Positions 1-7,251 of a stretch of 26,110 bases of DNA are shown in pieces. The stretch is from RPQK01 sp041946865 (GTDB lineage: Bacteria > Acidobacteriota > UBA6911 > RPQK01). Numbering within the stretch: the stretch's first letter is position 1; each line of letters opens with the position of its first letter. The DNA is taken from NCBI GenBank assembly GCA_041946865.1, contig JBHGBF010000047.1:1-26110 (forward strand), in the 5' to 3' direction. The notes below the pieces were generated by a model. That model was not told the origin of the DNA, did not search any database, and saw only the letters and a program-made list of their open reading frames with translations. A program made the position numbers and the translations under genes.

Positions 1-126
1 AACGTTCACACATCTGTTTATTTTCGCCAAAGTCCAGAGGCCTGTAAGGCCGGCACATAGTGGCCCTGGGCAGGCAGCCCTGAAAGATCTGGACCGCACA
101 ACGGCCCGCAAACCGGACAAAGGAGT

Positions 127-225
127 GTTTGTAGTTCCGCCTTCAGGCGGGCTTTTCCGGAGAGCATGCCGCGATTGAACCTGCCCACTGTTGGGGAAAG
201 CCCGTCTGAAGGCGGAACTACAAAC
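127..225. repeat. REPIN-like inverted repeat (two REP hairpins head to head)
   Basis: Two arms of about 31 bases, 127-158 and 195-225, are near-perfect reverse complements, differing by one C/T change and one A indel. Each arm holds its own small hairpin, CCGCCT-TC-AGGCGG at 137-150 in the left arm. The outer edges carry GTTTGTAGTTCC and its complement. Two palindromic REP units in inverted orientation around a short spacer is the REPIN/BIME architecture. It lies 52 bases past the stop of the coiled-coil gene, where it could also act as an RNA hairpin. Bases 1-126 and 226-276 show no supportable gene. Confidence 0.8.
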
Positions 226-276
226 AGAAGGCCCACGTGGCCAATTCCAGCTGGGATGCCATTGATGACAAACCTG

Positions 277-1107
277 TCAGTAGCTGTACTCCACCACTCG
301 CCGGTCAAATTCGTCACGGCTGATCTTGCCGGCCTTCAGATCGGTCACCAGCGATTTTTTGACGGACAGGACCTGGCAGATCCCGGCGCTCGCGCTCTCG
401 CCCCAATGGAACCCCCGGTCGTCCGAGAGGACGATGGTGACTGATTCCTCCGGCTTCACGATAGAAAGCGAATCGCCATATCGGGCGAGCGCGTCCTTCA
501 GATCCGCCTTGACCTGACCCAGACGATTGATCAGCTCTTTGCGTCTCTCCTCCATCTGGGCGCGCCGCTTCTTGGACTGCTCCTGGAGCTGTTGCATCTT
601 GGCTTTTTGCCTCTCGAGGTTCCTGGCCAGGTCCTTTTTCCGTTCCTCCTGCTGTTGAACCTTATCAGCCTGCTCCTTGGCCTTCTCCCCCTCTTCGCCA
701 GCCGCCTCCAGCCCCGCTGCCGCCGCTTCAATTCCTGCAGTAACGACCGGGATCACCAGATCATCAATCTCCGGCACGGCAACCGCAAAATCCATTTCCT
801 GTTGGCGCTGTAGTGCGGAGACCGGGATCATGAAAACCGCCCCCTGGCCGTACAGGTAGTAGCCGCTCACATTACCGCCGTCCATCCTGTGGAAGGGTCG
901 AAAGACGCGATCTGCTTTCGTTTCTCCATTGGTCCCCAGGCGTTGCACCGCGTACCCCAGGGTTGTGCTTAGGATTCCCTCCATGGTTTCCAATTCCTGG
1001 CGGCTTTTCTGGCTGTCGATGGCCGGCTGATCGGCAATCGGGTTAACGATCGTGAAGCACAAGGCCACGAGCAGTGCCAGCATAATCAGTACAATCCGAC
1101 GTTTCAT
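277..1107 (-). CDS. Secreted or membrane-anchored coiled-coil protein, third gene of ECF sigma operon
   Basis: This 276-aa protein has no domain I can name with certainty. The N-terminus (MKRRIVLIMLALLVALCF) is a signal peptide or anchor, so the rest should be periplasmic. Residues about 138-208 are rich in E, K, Q and R with heptad-like spacing, which predicts a long coiled coil. Before it is a segment with GYYLYGQGAVFMI (about 82-94). After it comes ARYGDSLSIVKPEESVTIVL (208-227), which looks like a folded beta element. I chose ATG at 1107 rather than the upstream in-frame ATG at 1134 because AGGAG sits 7 bases ahead and the signal peptide then starts correctly. It follows the anti-sigma gene by 65 bases on the same strand, so a shared transcript and an envelope-signalling role are likely. 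The role itself is inferred only from context. Confidence 0.85.
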   Translation of the reverse strand: MKRRIVLIMLALLVALCFTIVNPIADQPAIDSQKSRQELETMEGILSTTLGYAVQRLGTNGETKADRVFRPFHRMDGGNVSGYYLYGQGAVFMIPVSALQRQQEMDFAVAVPEIDDLVIPVVTAGIEAAAAGLEAAGEEGEKAKEQADKVQQQEERKKDLARNLERQKAKMQQLQEQSKKRRAQMEERRKELINRLGQVKADLKDALARYGDSLSIVKPEESVTIVLSDDRGFHWGESASAGICQVLSVKKSLVTDLKAGKISRDEFDRRVVEYSY

Positions 1108-1172
1108 TGCTGTTCTCCTCATCCGCCCCTCCACGTGCGTGACGTGTTGGCTTGCGGCTTTAATAAAGCGAG

Positions 1173-1982
1173 TCAGTTCATCCCTCTTCTGATTTGCAGA
1201 TCGGCAACCTCCAGTAAAGTGGCAAGCACTTCTTGCGTTTGTCTGTCATTGGCTTCGCTGGCGCGAGCCGTCTCTGTGATGCTCTTTCTGATAACGGCCA
1301 GATCCTGGGTGCGTTGCGCCTGCAAAGTCGCGTAGAGCGTGTCCAGGGAAGTGTCAGTCTGATCCGCAATAGCGGCCCGAGTAGCGGCAATGCGTTGGTT
1401 CAGCCGGTTCTCAATGTCGTTCAGGGCCACTTGCAGCAATTGCCTCTGCTCGGAATTCAGACGGCGGCTGGACCGGGCCAACTCAGCGCGCAGCGTGTCC
1501 ATGTAGTGCTGCCGTTCGGACCGGATCGTCTGCTCGACCAGATTGCGCGTTTCGGTCCGCAGAGCCTGGATAGCCGCTTCGGTTCTGGCCGTGCTGTCAA
1601 AATCAGGCAACGGACGCCCGAACGAAAAAGCGTAAACGCCGTCGCCCGCCCTGAACTGCAGCCCTGACAGACCGAGCCCGGCGAGAACGAAGACCACCAC
1701 TAAGCCCGTGGCAGCGGCGATTCTCCACGGCCAGGCAATTGCCGCCAACAGGTCGCGCCAGGACGCGTGACGCGCATCGGCGGGCACGAGGAAATGGCGG
1801 GGAACCGGTTCATCCTCGACCAGCGCCAATTGCTCCACGGTTTCCCGGTAATGGTCACGTTCCGCCCGGCACTGGGCGCACCCGGCCAGGTGCTCGTCCA
1901 GCTCGGCCACCCGGCCACTCTCAAGATCACCGAGCAAGGCCCGGGGAATCAGATCTCGGTAAAAAGCGCATCTATCGTTCAT
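1173..1982 (-). CDS. Membrane anti-sigma factor with N-terminal zinc finger (zf-HC2 / ZAS type)
   Basis: The 269-aa protein begins with a ZAS-like finger, H31-x3-C35-x2-C38 (DEHLAGCAQC), the signature of anti-sigma factors that hold ECF sigma factors at the membrane. A single transmembrane helix spans about residues 86-108. The outside part, about 130-255, is Q-, R-, E- and A-rich with long helical periodicity and is probably a coiled coil. A GAGG site lies 7 bases before the ATG at 1982. The gene starts 67 bases after the sigma factor stop and is followed by another coiled-coil secreted protein, the usual order for a sigma/anti-sigma operon. By family knowledge it binds the sigma factor until an envelope signal releases it. 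The extended coiled-coil sensor region is larger than in minimal anti-sigma factors. Confidence 0.9.
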   Translation of the reverse strand: MNDRCAFYRDLIPRALLGDLESGRVAELDEHLAGCAQCRAERDHYRETVEQLALVEDEPVPRHFLVPADARHASWRDLLAAIAWPWRIAAATGLVVVFVLAGLGLSGLQFRAGDGVYAFSFGRPLPDFDSTARTEAAIQALRTETRNLVEQTIRSERQHYMDTLRAELARSSRRLNSEQRQLLQVALNDIENRLNQRIAATRAAIADQTDTSLDTLYATLQAQRTQDLAVIRKSITETARASEANDRQTQEVLATLLEVADLQIRRGMN

Positions 1983-2049
1983 GGTGAATCCTCGAGGACG
2001 CGGTCAAGCGGCGCGTTTGTCGCGCCCTGTCTCTCAGCGCCGTCCGGTT

Positions 2050-2622
2050 TCAGACTTGCTGCCTCGGTCCGGCAAAATGCTGTTTCAAAATGCTCAGCCC
2101 GTCGTACAGCCTCGATTTCACGGTGCTGAGCGGCGCCTGCACCACAGCCGCTATCTCTTCAAACGTCATCTCCTGAAAAAACTTCAATTCAAGAACCAGC
2201 CGCTGTTCCGCAGAGAGCAGGACCAGAGCTTCACGCACCTTCTTTCCCGCATCTTCCTGCAGGAACCGACGCTCGTGCGATTCCTCGCACGGAACCTGGC
2301 GGTCAATCGTCGGGCGCAGTTCCTGATCGTCCAGCGAATACGATAAGTGATGACTGCGCTTCTTGAGCCGGGTCAGACAATGGTTGGCGGCTATCCGGTA
2401 CAACCAGGTGGAGAAATTCGAGTCTTGGCGGAATTTGCTTATCGCTCGAAAAGCACGCAGGAAGATCTCTTGCGTCGTTTCGGCCGCGTCGTCCGGGTCC
2501 TGCAGCATGCGTAGCGCCAGGTTGTAAACCGGTTTCTCCCATTTGAGAACCAGTCGATTGAAAGCCGCGGAATCACCCCGCTGGCTGGCCGCTACCCAGG
2601 ACGCGTCGCTCAGCCCCTCCAT
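2050..2622 (-). CDS. ECF-subfamily RNA polymerase sigma factor
   Basis: The 190-aa protein shows sigma-70 region 2 at about 15-90 (core DDAAETTQEIFLRAFRAISKF, then FSTWLYRIAANHCLTRLKKR) and region 4 at about 128-180 (LSAEQRLVLELKFFQEMTFEEIA, then STVKSRLYDGL). There is no region 1 or 3, the ECF layout. It would direct RNA polymerase to a small regulon, probably including its own operon. The start is uncertain. ATG 2622 has a strong AGGAGG but only 2 bases away; GTG at 2643 is also in frame, and the frame stays open to about 2817. The far-upstream residues are basic, low in complexity and read through a C-rich repeat, so I reject them. The anti-sigma gene follows directly, which fits co-regulation. 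Confidence 0.93.
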   Translation of the reverse strand: MEGLSDASWVAASQRGDSAAFNRLVLKWEKPVYNLALRMLQDPDDAAETTQEIFLRAFRAISKFRQDSNFSTWLYRIAANHCLTRLKKRSHHLSYSLDDQELRPTIDRQVPCEESHERRFLQEDAGKKVREALVLLSAEQRLVLELKFFQEMTFEEIAAVVQAPLSTVKSRLYDGLSILKQHFAGPRQQV

Positions 2623-2755
2623 AACCTCCTGTGACGGTTCCACCCGACCGGATGCCACTGTTGAACCTAAGCTCCGAACCTCTCTCGATTCTACCCTCTG
2701 TTTACGCTTGTTTAGACTTCGGTGGCGTCGAAAAAGTCGACAGGAGCGTGCGAAG

Positions 2756-2807
2756 CCCTTCGCCCCTTCATCCCTTCGCCCCTTCTTCATCCTTCTCTTC
2801 GCCCCCG
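2756..2807. repeat. Short degenerate tandem repeat, CCCTTCGC / CCCTTCAT units
   Basis: About six imperfect copies of an 8-base pyrimidine-rich unit run in tandem (CCCTTCGC, CCCTTCAT, CCCTTCGC, CCCTTC, then decayed units). It sits in the 274-base divergent intergenic region between the sigma factor and the NTF2-fold gene. No gene is supported there. It is one of several unrelated microsatellite-like arrays in this window. Confidence 0.7.
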
Positions 2808-2828
2808 TTTCTGGCATGTCTTTTCCGG

Positions 2829-2837
2829 TGCTATAGT
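2829..2837 (+). promoter_or_regulatory. Putative extended -10 promoter for the NTF2-fold gene
   Basis: TGC-TATAGT matches the extended -10 form TGnTATAnT. It lies 59 bases before the ATG at 2897 in a divergent region. A weak -35 candidate, TTCTGG, sits 17 bases upstream. The same GCTATAnT core recurs before three other genes in this window. Confidence 0.4.
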
Positions 2838-2896
2838 GATCTCAAGCCTGCGGCATCGCAGGACCCGCCCAAACCATTTCTTCTGGGAGGTGTTTT

Positions 2897-3304
2897 ATGC
2901 CTGGAGAAACAGTGGTCAGCATGACCGCGCAGGAGGCCATTCAGCAAGTGAACAAGACCTTTTCGGAGCTTCTCTCGCGGGGTGACGCGGCTGGGATCGC
3001 CCGATGCTATACCGAAGACGCCCTGATGCTTCCGCCCAATCAGGATCTGATTCACGGGCGAAACAATATCGAGGGATTCTGGCGAGGCATCATCACGGCC
3101 GGGGTCAAAGACCTGCGCCTGGAAAGCCAGAACGTCGAACAGCACGGTGATGTGGTGGTAGAAATCGGCAGATGTAAGGTCTTCATCGAGGAGAATCAGC
3201 TGATCGATGAAGCGAAGTACCTCGTTCTTTGGAAGCAGGAGAACGGGGAATGGAAACTGTTCCGCGATATGTGGAACACAAGCCGCCCGTTGGCGAAACC
3301 CTAA
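2897..3304 (+). CDS. SnoaL-like / DUF4440-type NTF2-fold protein
   Basis: The 135-aa protein matches the small NTF2-like family often annotated YybH, DUF4440 or SnoaL-like. It has an N-terminal helix (EAIQQVNKTFSELLSRGD), then AGIARCYTEDALMLPPN, HGRNNIEGFW, and a C-terminal strand pair ending in WKLFRDMWNTS. The cone-shaped fold has a hydrophobic pocket and is used for small-molecule binding, isomerase-like chemistry or dimerisation, so no specific reaction can be given. There is no signal peptide, so it should be cytoplasmic. GGGAGG lies 6 bases before the ATG. It is a single-gene unit, divergent from the sigma factor and convergent with the outer-membrane barrel gene. A REP pair fills the gap after its stop. 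Confidence 0.9.
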   Translation: MPGETVVSMTAQEAIQQVNKTFSELLSRGDAAGIARCYTEDALMLPPNQDLIHGRNNIEGFWRGIITAGVKDLRLESQNVEQHGDVVVEIGRCKVFIEENQLIDEAKYLVLWKQENGEWKLFRDMWNTSRPLAKP

Positions 3305-3314
3305 GTCGCAGCAA

Positions 3315-3383
3315 GCCTTCAGGCGGGTTTTGAAGCAGACTGTCGCCTTCCAGGGAGCGCTGTCCGTGGTTCCGCCTGAAGGC
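3315..3383. repeat. Second, decayed REPIN-like inverted repeat
   Basis: GCCTTCAGGCGG at 3315-3326 is an exact reverse complement of CCGCCTGAAGGC at 3372-3383. The core is the same as in the element at 127-225, but the outer arms have decayed and the spacer is about 45 bases. It fills the 80-base gap between two convergent genes, where it could work as a bidirectional terminator or mRNA-end hairpin. Confidence 0.7.
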
Positions 3384-3384
3384 G

Positions 3385-4095
3385 CTAGAACCTGATACAT
3401 GCTCCTATGCTCGGGACGAGCGTGTCGGTTCGAGAACGAAACGCCAGGAAGGTGAGCTCGCCGTCGGGATCGCGTATGATCGAACCCTTCCTGAGATATT
3501 CGGCCTCCGAGCCCCAGAGGTATCTCGCCCCGATGGTCAGGGACACCTCCGCTACGCTCCGCCGGCGGTAATTCTCCCAAAGACGGATGTCGAGGCCGGT
3601 GCCCACTCCCCAGCTCCCGGCGAAATCGTCGAAGTTCGTGGACGAGGCAAGGCGCTCATCGAAGAAATCGTCAATGATTGAGCTGCGGGTGAACAGGTAT
3701 TTGAAACCGGCCAGTCCTTCGACATAAGGTCGCACGGGGCCGTCTTGCGGCTGCAAACGGACAAACCCGTGCAACATCATGATGTTGTTGGTGGTCTGCA
3801 CGCGCACAGTGATTTCCGGGATCTCCGGACTGATGGACTCGAAGCGTCTCACCGTGCCGTATTTCAGAAAACCGAAATCGGTGCCTATCATGATGGGGCT
3901 GTCACCCAGGAAATAGCCGAAATGGGCGGCGCCTCCATAGCCTTCGTCGTTGATGTTGTCGCGAAACTCGTTCTGCGGAAGGGCGATGACGAAGTCTGCT
4001 CCAAGCTCGAGATTCTGCGCGACCAAAAGGGCGGGACAAAAAGCCAGGACCGACAGCAGAAGCCAGGCACACGCGAACAGGGACGGTGTCCTCAT
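3385..4095 (-). CDS. Outer-membrane beta-barrel protein (OmpA/OmpW-like porin fold)
   Basis: The 236-aa protein has a clear signal peptide (residues 1-26, ending ALLVAQ). What follows is alternating short amphipathic strands and acidic or polar loops: GYGGAAHFGYFLG, MIGTDFGFLKYG, IMMLHGFVRLQ, PYVEGLAGFKYLF, WGVGTGLDIRLW, VSLTIGARYLW. It ends in a terminal Phe (GACIRF), as outer-membrane barrels usually do for BAM recognition. About eight strands can be drawn, which fits a small barrel. The substrate or role is unknown. AGGAG lies 4 bases before the ATG. It is downstream of and co-oriented with the matrixin gene, separated by a strong palindrome that may split the transcript. Confidence 0.85.
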   Translation of the reverse strand: MRTPSLFACAWLLLSVLAFCPALLVAQNLELGADFVIALPQNEFRDNINDEGYGGAAHFGYFLGDSPIMIGTDFGFLKYGTVRRFESISPEIPEITVRVQTTNNIMMLHGFVRLQPQDGPVRPYVEGLAGFKYLFTRSSIIDDFFDERLASSTNFDDFAGSWGVGTGLDIRLWENYRRRSVAEVSLTIGARYLWGSEAEYLRKGSIIRDPDGELTFLAFRSRTDTLVPSIGACIRF

Positions 4096-4145
4096 GATGC
4101 TCCTCAGCTGTTTGGACGCAAGAGAGGAAACGAGTGTTCAGTGGC

Positions 4146-4167
4146 GCCGGGCTCCCGGGAGCCCGGC
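4146..4167. terminator. Perfect 22-bp palindrome after the matrixin gene, possible terminator
   Basis: An 11-bp GC-rich arm is followed directly by its perfect complement (GCCGGGCTCCC then GGGAGCCCGGC). It starts 6 bases past the matrixin stop codon and lies before the barrel gene on the same strand. There is no following T-run on either strand, so it is not a textbook intrinsic terminator. Attenuation, mRNA 3'-end protection or a protein-binding site are alternatives. Confidence 0.5.
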
Positions 4168-4173
4168 CGCCTG

Positions 4174-7100
4174 TCACTGCACGACCTGCGGCGGGACGGC
4201 GGAAAGGAAGCTCAGCGAGGCGTTGCCGAAAAGCTGTTGCGCCACCAGCGGCCGAGTCGAGTCGACGGAGATGTAGCCCTGAATCAGGTTCGAAGTGCCG
4301 GGTATCAGGTTCTCGACCAGGTCTGAGATGCGCTCGCGGGACCCGAGCGTAATGGTCTGCGGATTGCCCACTTGATTTCCGGTCCGGTCGAAGACTCTCA
4401 CAGTCACTTCGGCGTCCTGGGTATTCGGGTTGAAAAGGGCGATCCCGGTGAACGCATCCGTGCTCGGGTCTGCACCCAGCTTCCCGTTCGCAACCTGGCT
4501 GAAGATGGCTCTGGTAAACAGAACGGCCTGCAGAGGCAGGGCTGCGGCATAGTTGGCCGTCTGAGGATCGCCAAAGACAACGTCTCCGATGACACCCGGG
4601 CCGTCCGCTTCGACCACGAGGGAGCCGAGAATACTTGCCGCCTGACTGCCAGCGAACATCTCGCCTGCGTCTCGTTGCAGTGTCTGATTCGGTTGCAGAA
4701 CCACGTTAGCCAGCGGAGGTGAGACGATGGCCCCATCCCCTCTGTAGGGAGTGATGGTGACGATGCGGGTCTCGGTTGAGGTGTTGACCAGCTTCAAGCT
4801 CGTAAAAACGCCGATCCCGGTGTCCGTCCCACTGGCCAGTTGCGCCGAATAGGCCACCTGTCCGGTGTTCCCATAGGACGCGTTCAGACCCATCAGGCTT
4901 TGATCGAGTTCGATCAGCTCAAAGCCGATTGCCCCGTCTCCCTGAATGACGTCAGCTCTGAGATAACCATCGTTGAGCGGGGTCTGGAGGCCAACCAGGG
5001 TCGAGACCCGCTCGAGCAAAAAGCCGTTTGCCGGGATGGTTCTACCGGCGGATGAACCGACTGGCTGACCTGTCGGCGCATAGAACGTAAATCGAACCGT
5101 GATCGGCGAGCTGTTAGGGTTGACCAGGCTGATGCGAGTGGTTGCATTCTGGCTCCCGCTGAGTGTCGGGAAAACCGCCAGACCATCGTATATACGGGAG
5201 AAGAACAGGGTTTTGGACTGGGCCGTCACAGCAACAGAGCCATCCATTTTGGTGATGGGCCCCGCCAGGCCGTCACCAAACTGAAAGAAACTGGCCACGT
5301 TTGGCGCCGTGCACAGGCCCCTTATCCAGCCGCTTTGAACGGTGCTCATTGGAATTCCGAAGAATTCGCTGCCCAGCTTCGCCACCTGTGTCTGGGCTTG
5401 GACGGTTTCCGAGTGCGGGTTGTCGGCGAAGCCGAGAAGGCTGCCGTCAGCTCCCCGCCCTTCGAGCTGCAGATCGACATCCTGCGCCGAGTGGTTGGTG
5501 AAGGCAAATCCCGAGAACGTCAGCGCGTTCCCCGCATAGAAAGGGAAAAGCAGCTGCGCCGCCGAGGAAATGAAATTGATCTCGATGCCGCTCAGATCCA
5601 GGCTGGTCCCCGGGAAGACTTCATAGATCGGTTTCCCATTAACCTGGATTGAAGGGGAAGCCGACAGATCGACAGTCTGCCCGGCCGCTCCCCCTCCGGG
5701 GGTAATGCCAACGACCGCCTGAAGTCCGCCAGGGAAACGCTCGTCCGGGTCGGGCGTGATCGCGAGCTGCGGATAACTGAAGCGAATATTCCCGCTCGAG
5801 AACAGTGTTACCGAGAAGCGGTTTGGAGGCGGTGTCCCGCTCTCGGCGAACTCCGACACTCCGTCCCAGGTGAAAGTGATTTCTCCGCTTCCGGGCGTGG
5901 CGGTCACCTGTCCCGTCTCCGAGGGGTTCAAATCCGAAAACAGCGGGGCAATGCGTGGCGGTCCGCTCAGGAACCTGTCCGGGTCGCGCGGTATCCCTGG
6001 AATCCCGTCGCCCTTCTCAAAAGTCAAGTTTCCGTCTGAGTTTACGAAGACTTCGGTGTAAATCTTGCCAAAGAACGGAAAACTGAACCCGTCCGGAAAC
6101 TTGAAGAGCATTTCGCCGTCGTCGGTCAGCAGGTCGAGGCGGTTGAATATCTGGTTGGCCACGAGGTTGATGCCGGTCACAACCTGACCGGCAGCCACGC
6201 TGAAGGCCACCTTTTCATCCGGGTCATCCTGGTCCGATTCGGCGGTCGCGTTATAGTAATCTTTTACGAAATTTTCAAAGCGATCGTCGAACGGGCCGAC
6301 CCCGCTGCCTTGGATGAAATCCGGGAACAGCGGTTCGACAAAAACCACGTAGTCGCCGGGAGAGATTCCGGGAATCTCAAATGAGCCGTCTCCCCTGACC
6401 AGGAAATCGGAAACAACGGACAGGATCTCACGCTTGGACTCGGTCACACTTCCGTTGATAGCAGTGGTGACTTGAACAGCGACGACATTGGCGCCGGGCA
6501 GCGGCGTCCCGGGCGGGTAGAAGACCTGGCCCCGGATCGTCCCGGTCGTCTGGGCAAAATCCGGCACCGGATAAAGCCACGAAACCCAGGCCTTGTCATC
6601 GGGTCGAAGATCGTTCGGGGCGAACGGGACCCGGAAGGGAAACATGATGGGGACATTGGGGTTGTCGTCGGTGGTCCCGTTAAACGCCTGCTCCATACCA
6701 GCCTGCGTGTGATCCAGGCCGATCATGTGACCAAACTCGTGGGTTATCGTGCCCTGGAAATTAGGGTCATCTGAAGCAAGCCCGTTGAGGACGGCGAAGG
6801 CAAAGCTGTAACGGTTGCTGTTGCCGGCAGGAACCGCGTTGGCGAAGCCCAACACGTCCTCCGAGCCCTCTCCCAGGTAGTCGCTGATGATTGACCCGTC
6901 GTTGTCAAAGATGATGACATTCCCTTCGGGGCGCTTCGAAAAGAAGGCATCGTAGTTGCTGATGTCGACATCCACGTTCAGGAAGCCCAGATCGTCGAAG
7001 GCGATGGTGCTGGTGTCGGCATCTTCCCAGACCTTGAAAGCCGCCCGAACGATGATCGCCGCCTGGTCCCGGGTGCTGCTCCCGAGCGGGCCGTTGTCGA

Positions 7101-7251
7101 TGACGTAACCCAGGCGGGCCGGGATCCAGCGGACCGGCACACCAGAAGGGTCAAGATCCGTGGGCCCGCCGGCCCACGTGAACGACCCGGCAAACGCGAC
7201 GCCAAGGCAGGCCAAACCCACAAATCGCCGGAGAAGAATTCGAATTGCCAT
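4174..7251 (-). CDS. Secreted matrixin-type (M10-like) zinc metalloprotease, multidomain
   Basis: This 1025-aa protein has a signal peptide at about 1-27. The catalytic domain spans about 35-230 and holds the metzincin zinc motif HEFGHMIGLDH at 171-181 (H171, H175 and H181 as ligands, E172 as catalyst). A likely Met-turn follows at PIMFP (201-205). Next is a carboxypeptidase-regulatory-like beta domain (about 237-360). A NIDO-like segment (about 376-530) contains FPFFGKIYTEVFVNSDGNLTF. The last 450 residues hold about four repeated beta-sandwich units, starting near 573, 683, 802 and 911, with signatures like ISLVNPNSSPITVRFTFY and IALFNPNTQDAEVTVRVF. Such tails usually serve adhesion or substrate binding. 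Its ATG directly follows the TAA of the upstream gene, so the two are translationally linked. The substrate is unknown. Confidence 0.92.
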   Translation of the reverse strand: MAIRILLRRFVGLACLGVAFAGSFTWAGGPTDLDPSGVPVRWIPARLGYVIDNGPLGSSTRDQAAIIVRAAFKVWEDADTSTIAFDDLGFLNVDVDISNYDAFFSKRPEGNVIIFDNDGSIISDYLGEGSEDVLGFANAVPAGNSNRYSFAFAVLNGLASDDPNFQGTITHEFGHMIGLDHTQAGMEQAFNGTTDDNPNVPIMFPFRVPFAPNDLRPDDKAWVSWLYPVPDFAQTTGTIRGQVFYPPGTPLPGANVVAVQVTTAINGSVTESKREILSVVSDFLVRGDGSFEIPGISPGDYVVFVEPLFPDFIQGSGVGPFDDRFENFVKDYYNATAESDQDDPDEKVAFSVAAGQVVTGINLVANQIFNRLDLLTDDGEMLFKFPDGFSFPFFGKIYTEVFVNSDGNLTFEKGDGIPGIPRDPDRFLSGPPRIAPLFSDLNPSETGQVTATPGSGEITFTWDGVSEFAESGTPPPNRFSVTLFSSGNIRFSYPQLAITPDPDERFPGGLQAVVGITPGGGAAGQTVDLSASPSIQVNGKPIYEVFPGTSLDLSGIEINFISSAAQLLFPFYAGNALTFSGFAFTNHSAQDVDLQLEGRGADGSLLGFADNPHSETVQAQTQVAKLGSEFFGIPMSTVQSGWIRGLCTAPNVASFFQFGDGLAGPITKMDGSVAVTAQSKTLFFSRIYDGLAVFPTLSGSQNATTRISLVNPNSSPITVRFTFYAPTGQPVGSSAGRTIPANGFLLERVSTLVGLQTPLNDGYLRADVIQGDGAIGFELIELDQSLMGLNASYGNTGQVAYSAQLASGTDTGIGVFTSLKLVNTSTETRIVTITPYRGDGAIVSPPLANVVLQPNQTLQRDAGEMFAGSQAASILGSLVVEADGPGVIGDVVFGDPQTANYAAALPLQAVLFTRAIFSQVANGKLGADPSTDAFTGIALFNPNTQDAEVTVRVFDRTGNQVGNPQTITLGSRERISDLVENLIPGTSNLIQGYISVDSTRPLVAQQLFGNASLSFLSAVPPQVVQ

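Noticed and set aside
18..444. Open frames on both strands across the first REPIN (99 aa on minus, 92 aa on plus).
   Set aside because: They read through the inverted repeat, overlap the coiled-coil gene end, have no ribosome site and show no family-like sequence.
2831..3580. A 249-aa minus-strand frame opposite the NTF2-fold gene.
   Set aside because: It is antisense to a clear gene with a good ribosome site and recognisable fold, and runs through the second REP pair and into the barrel gene.
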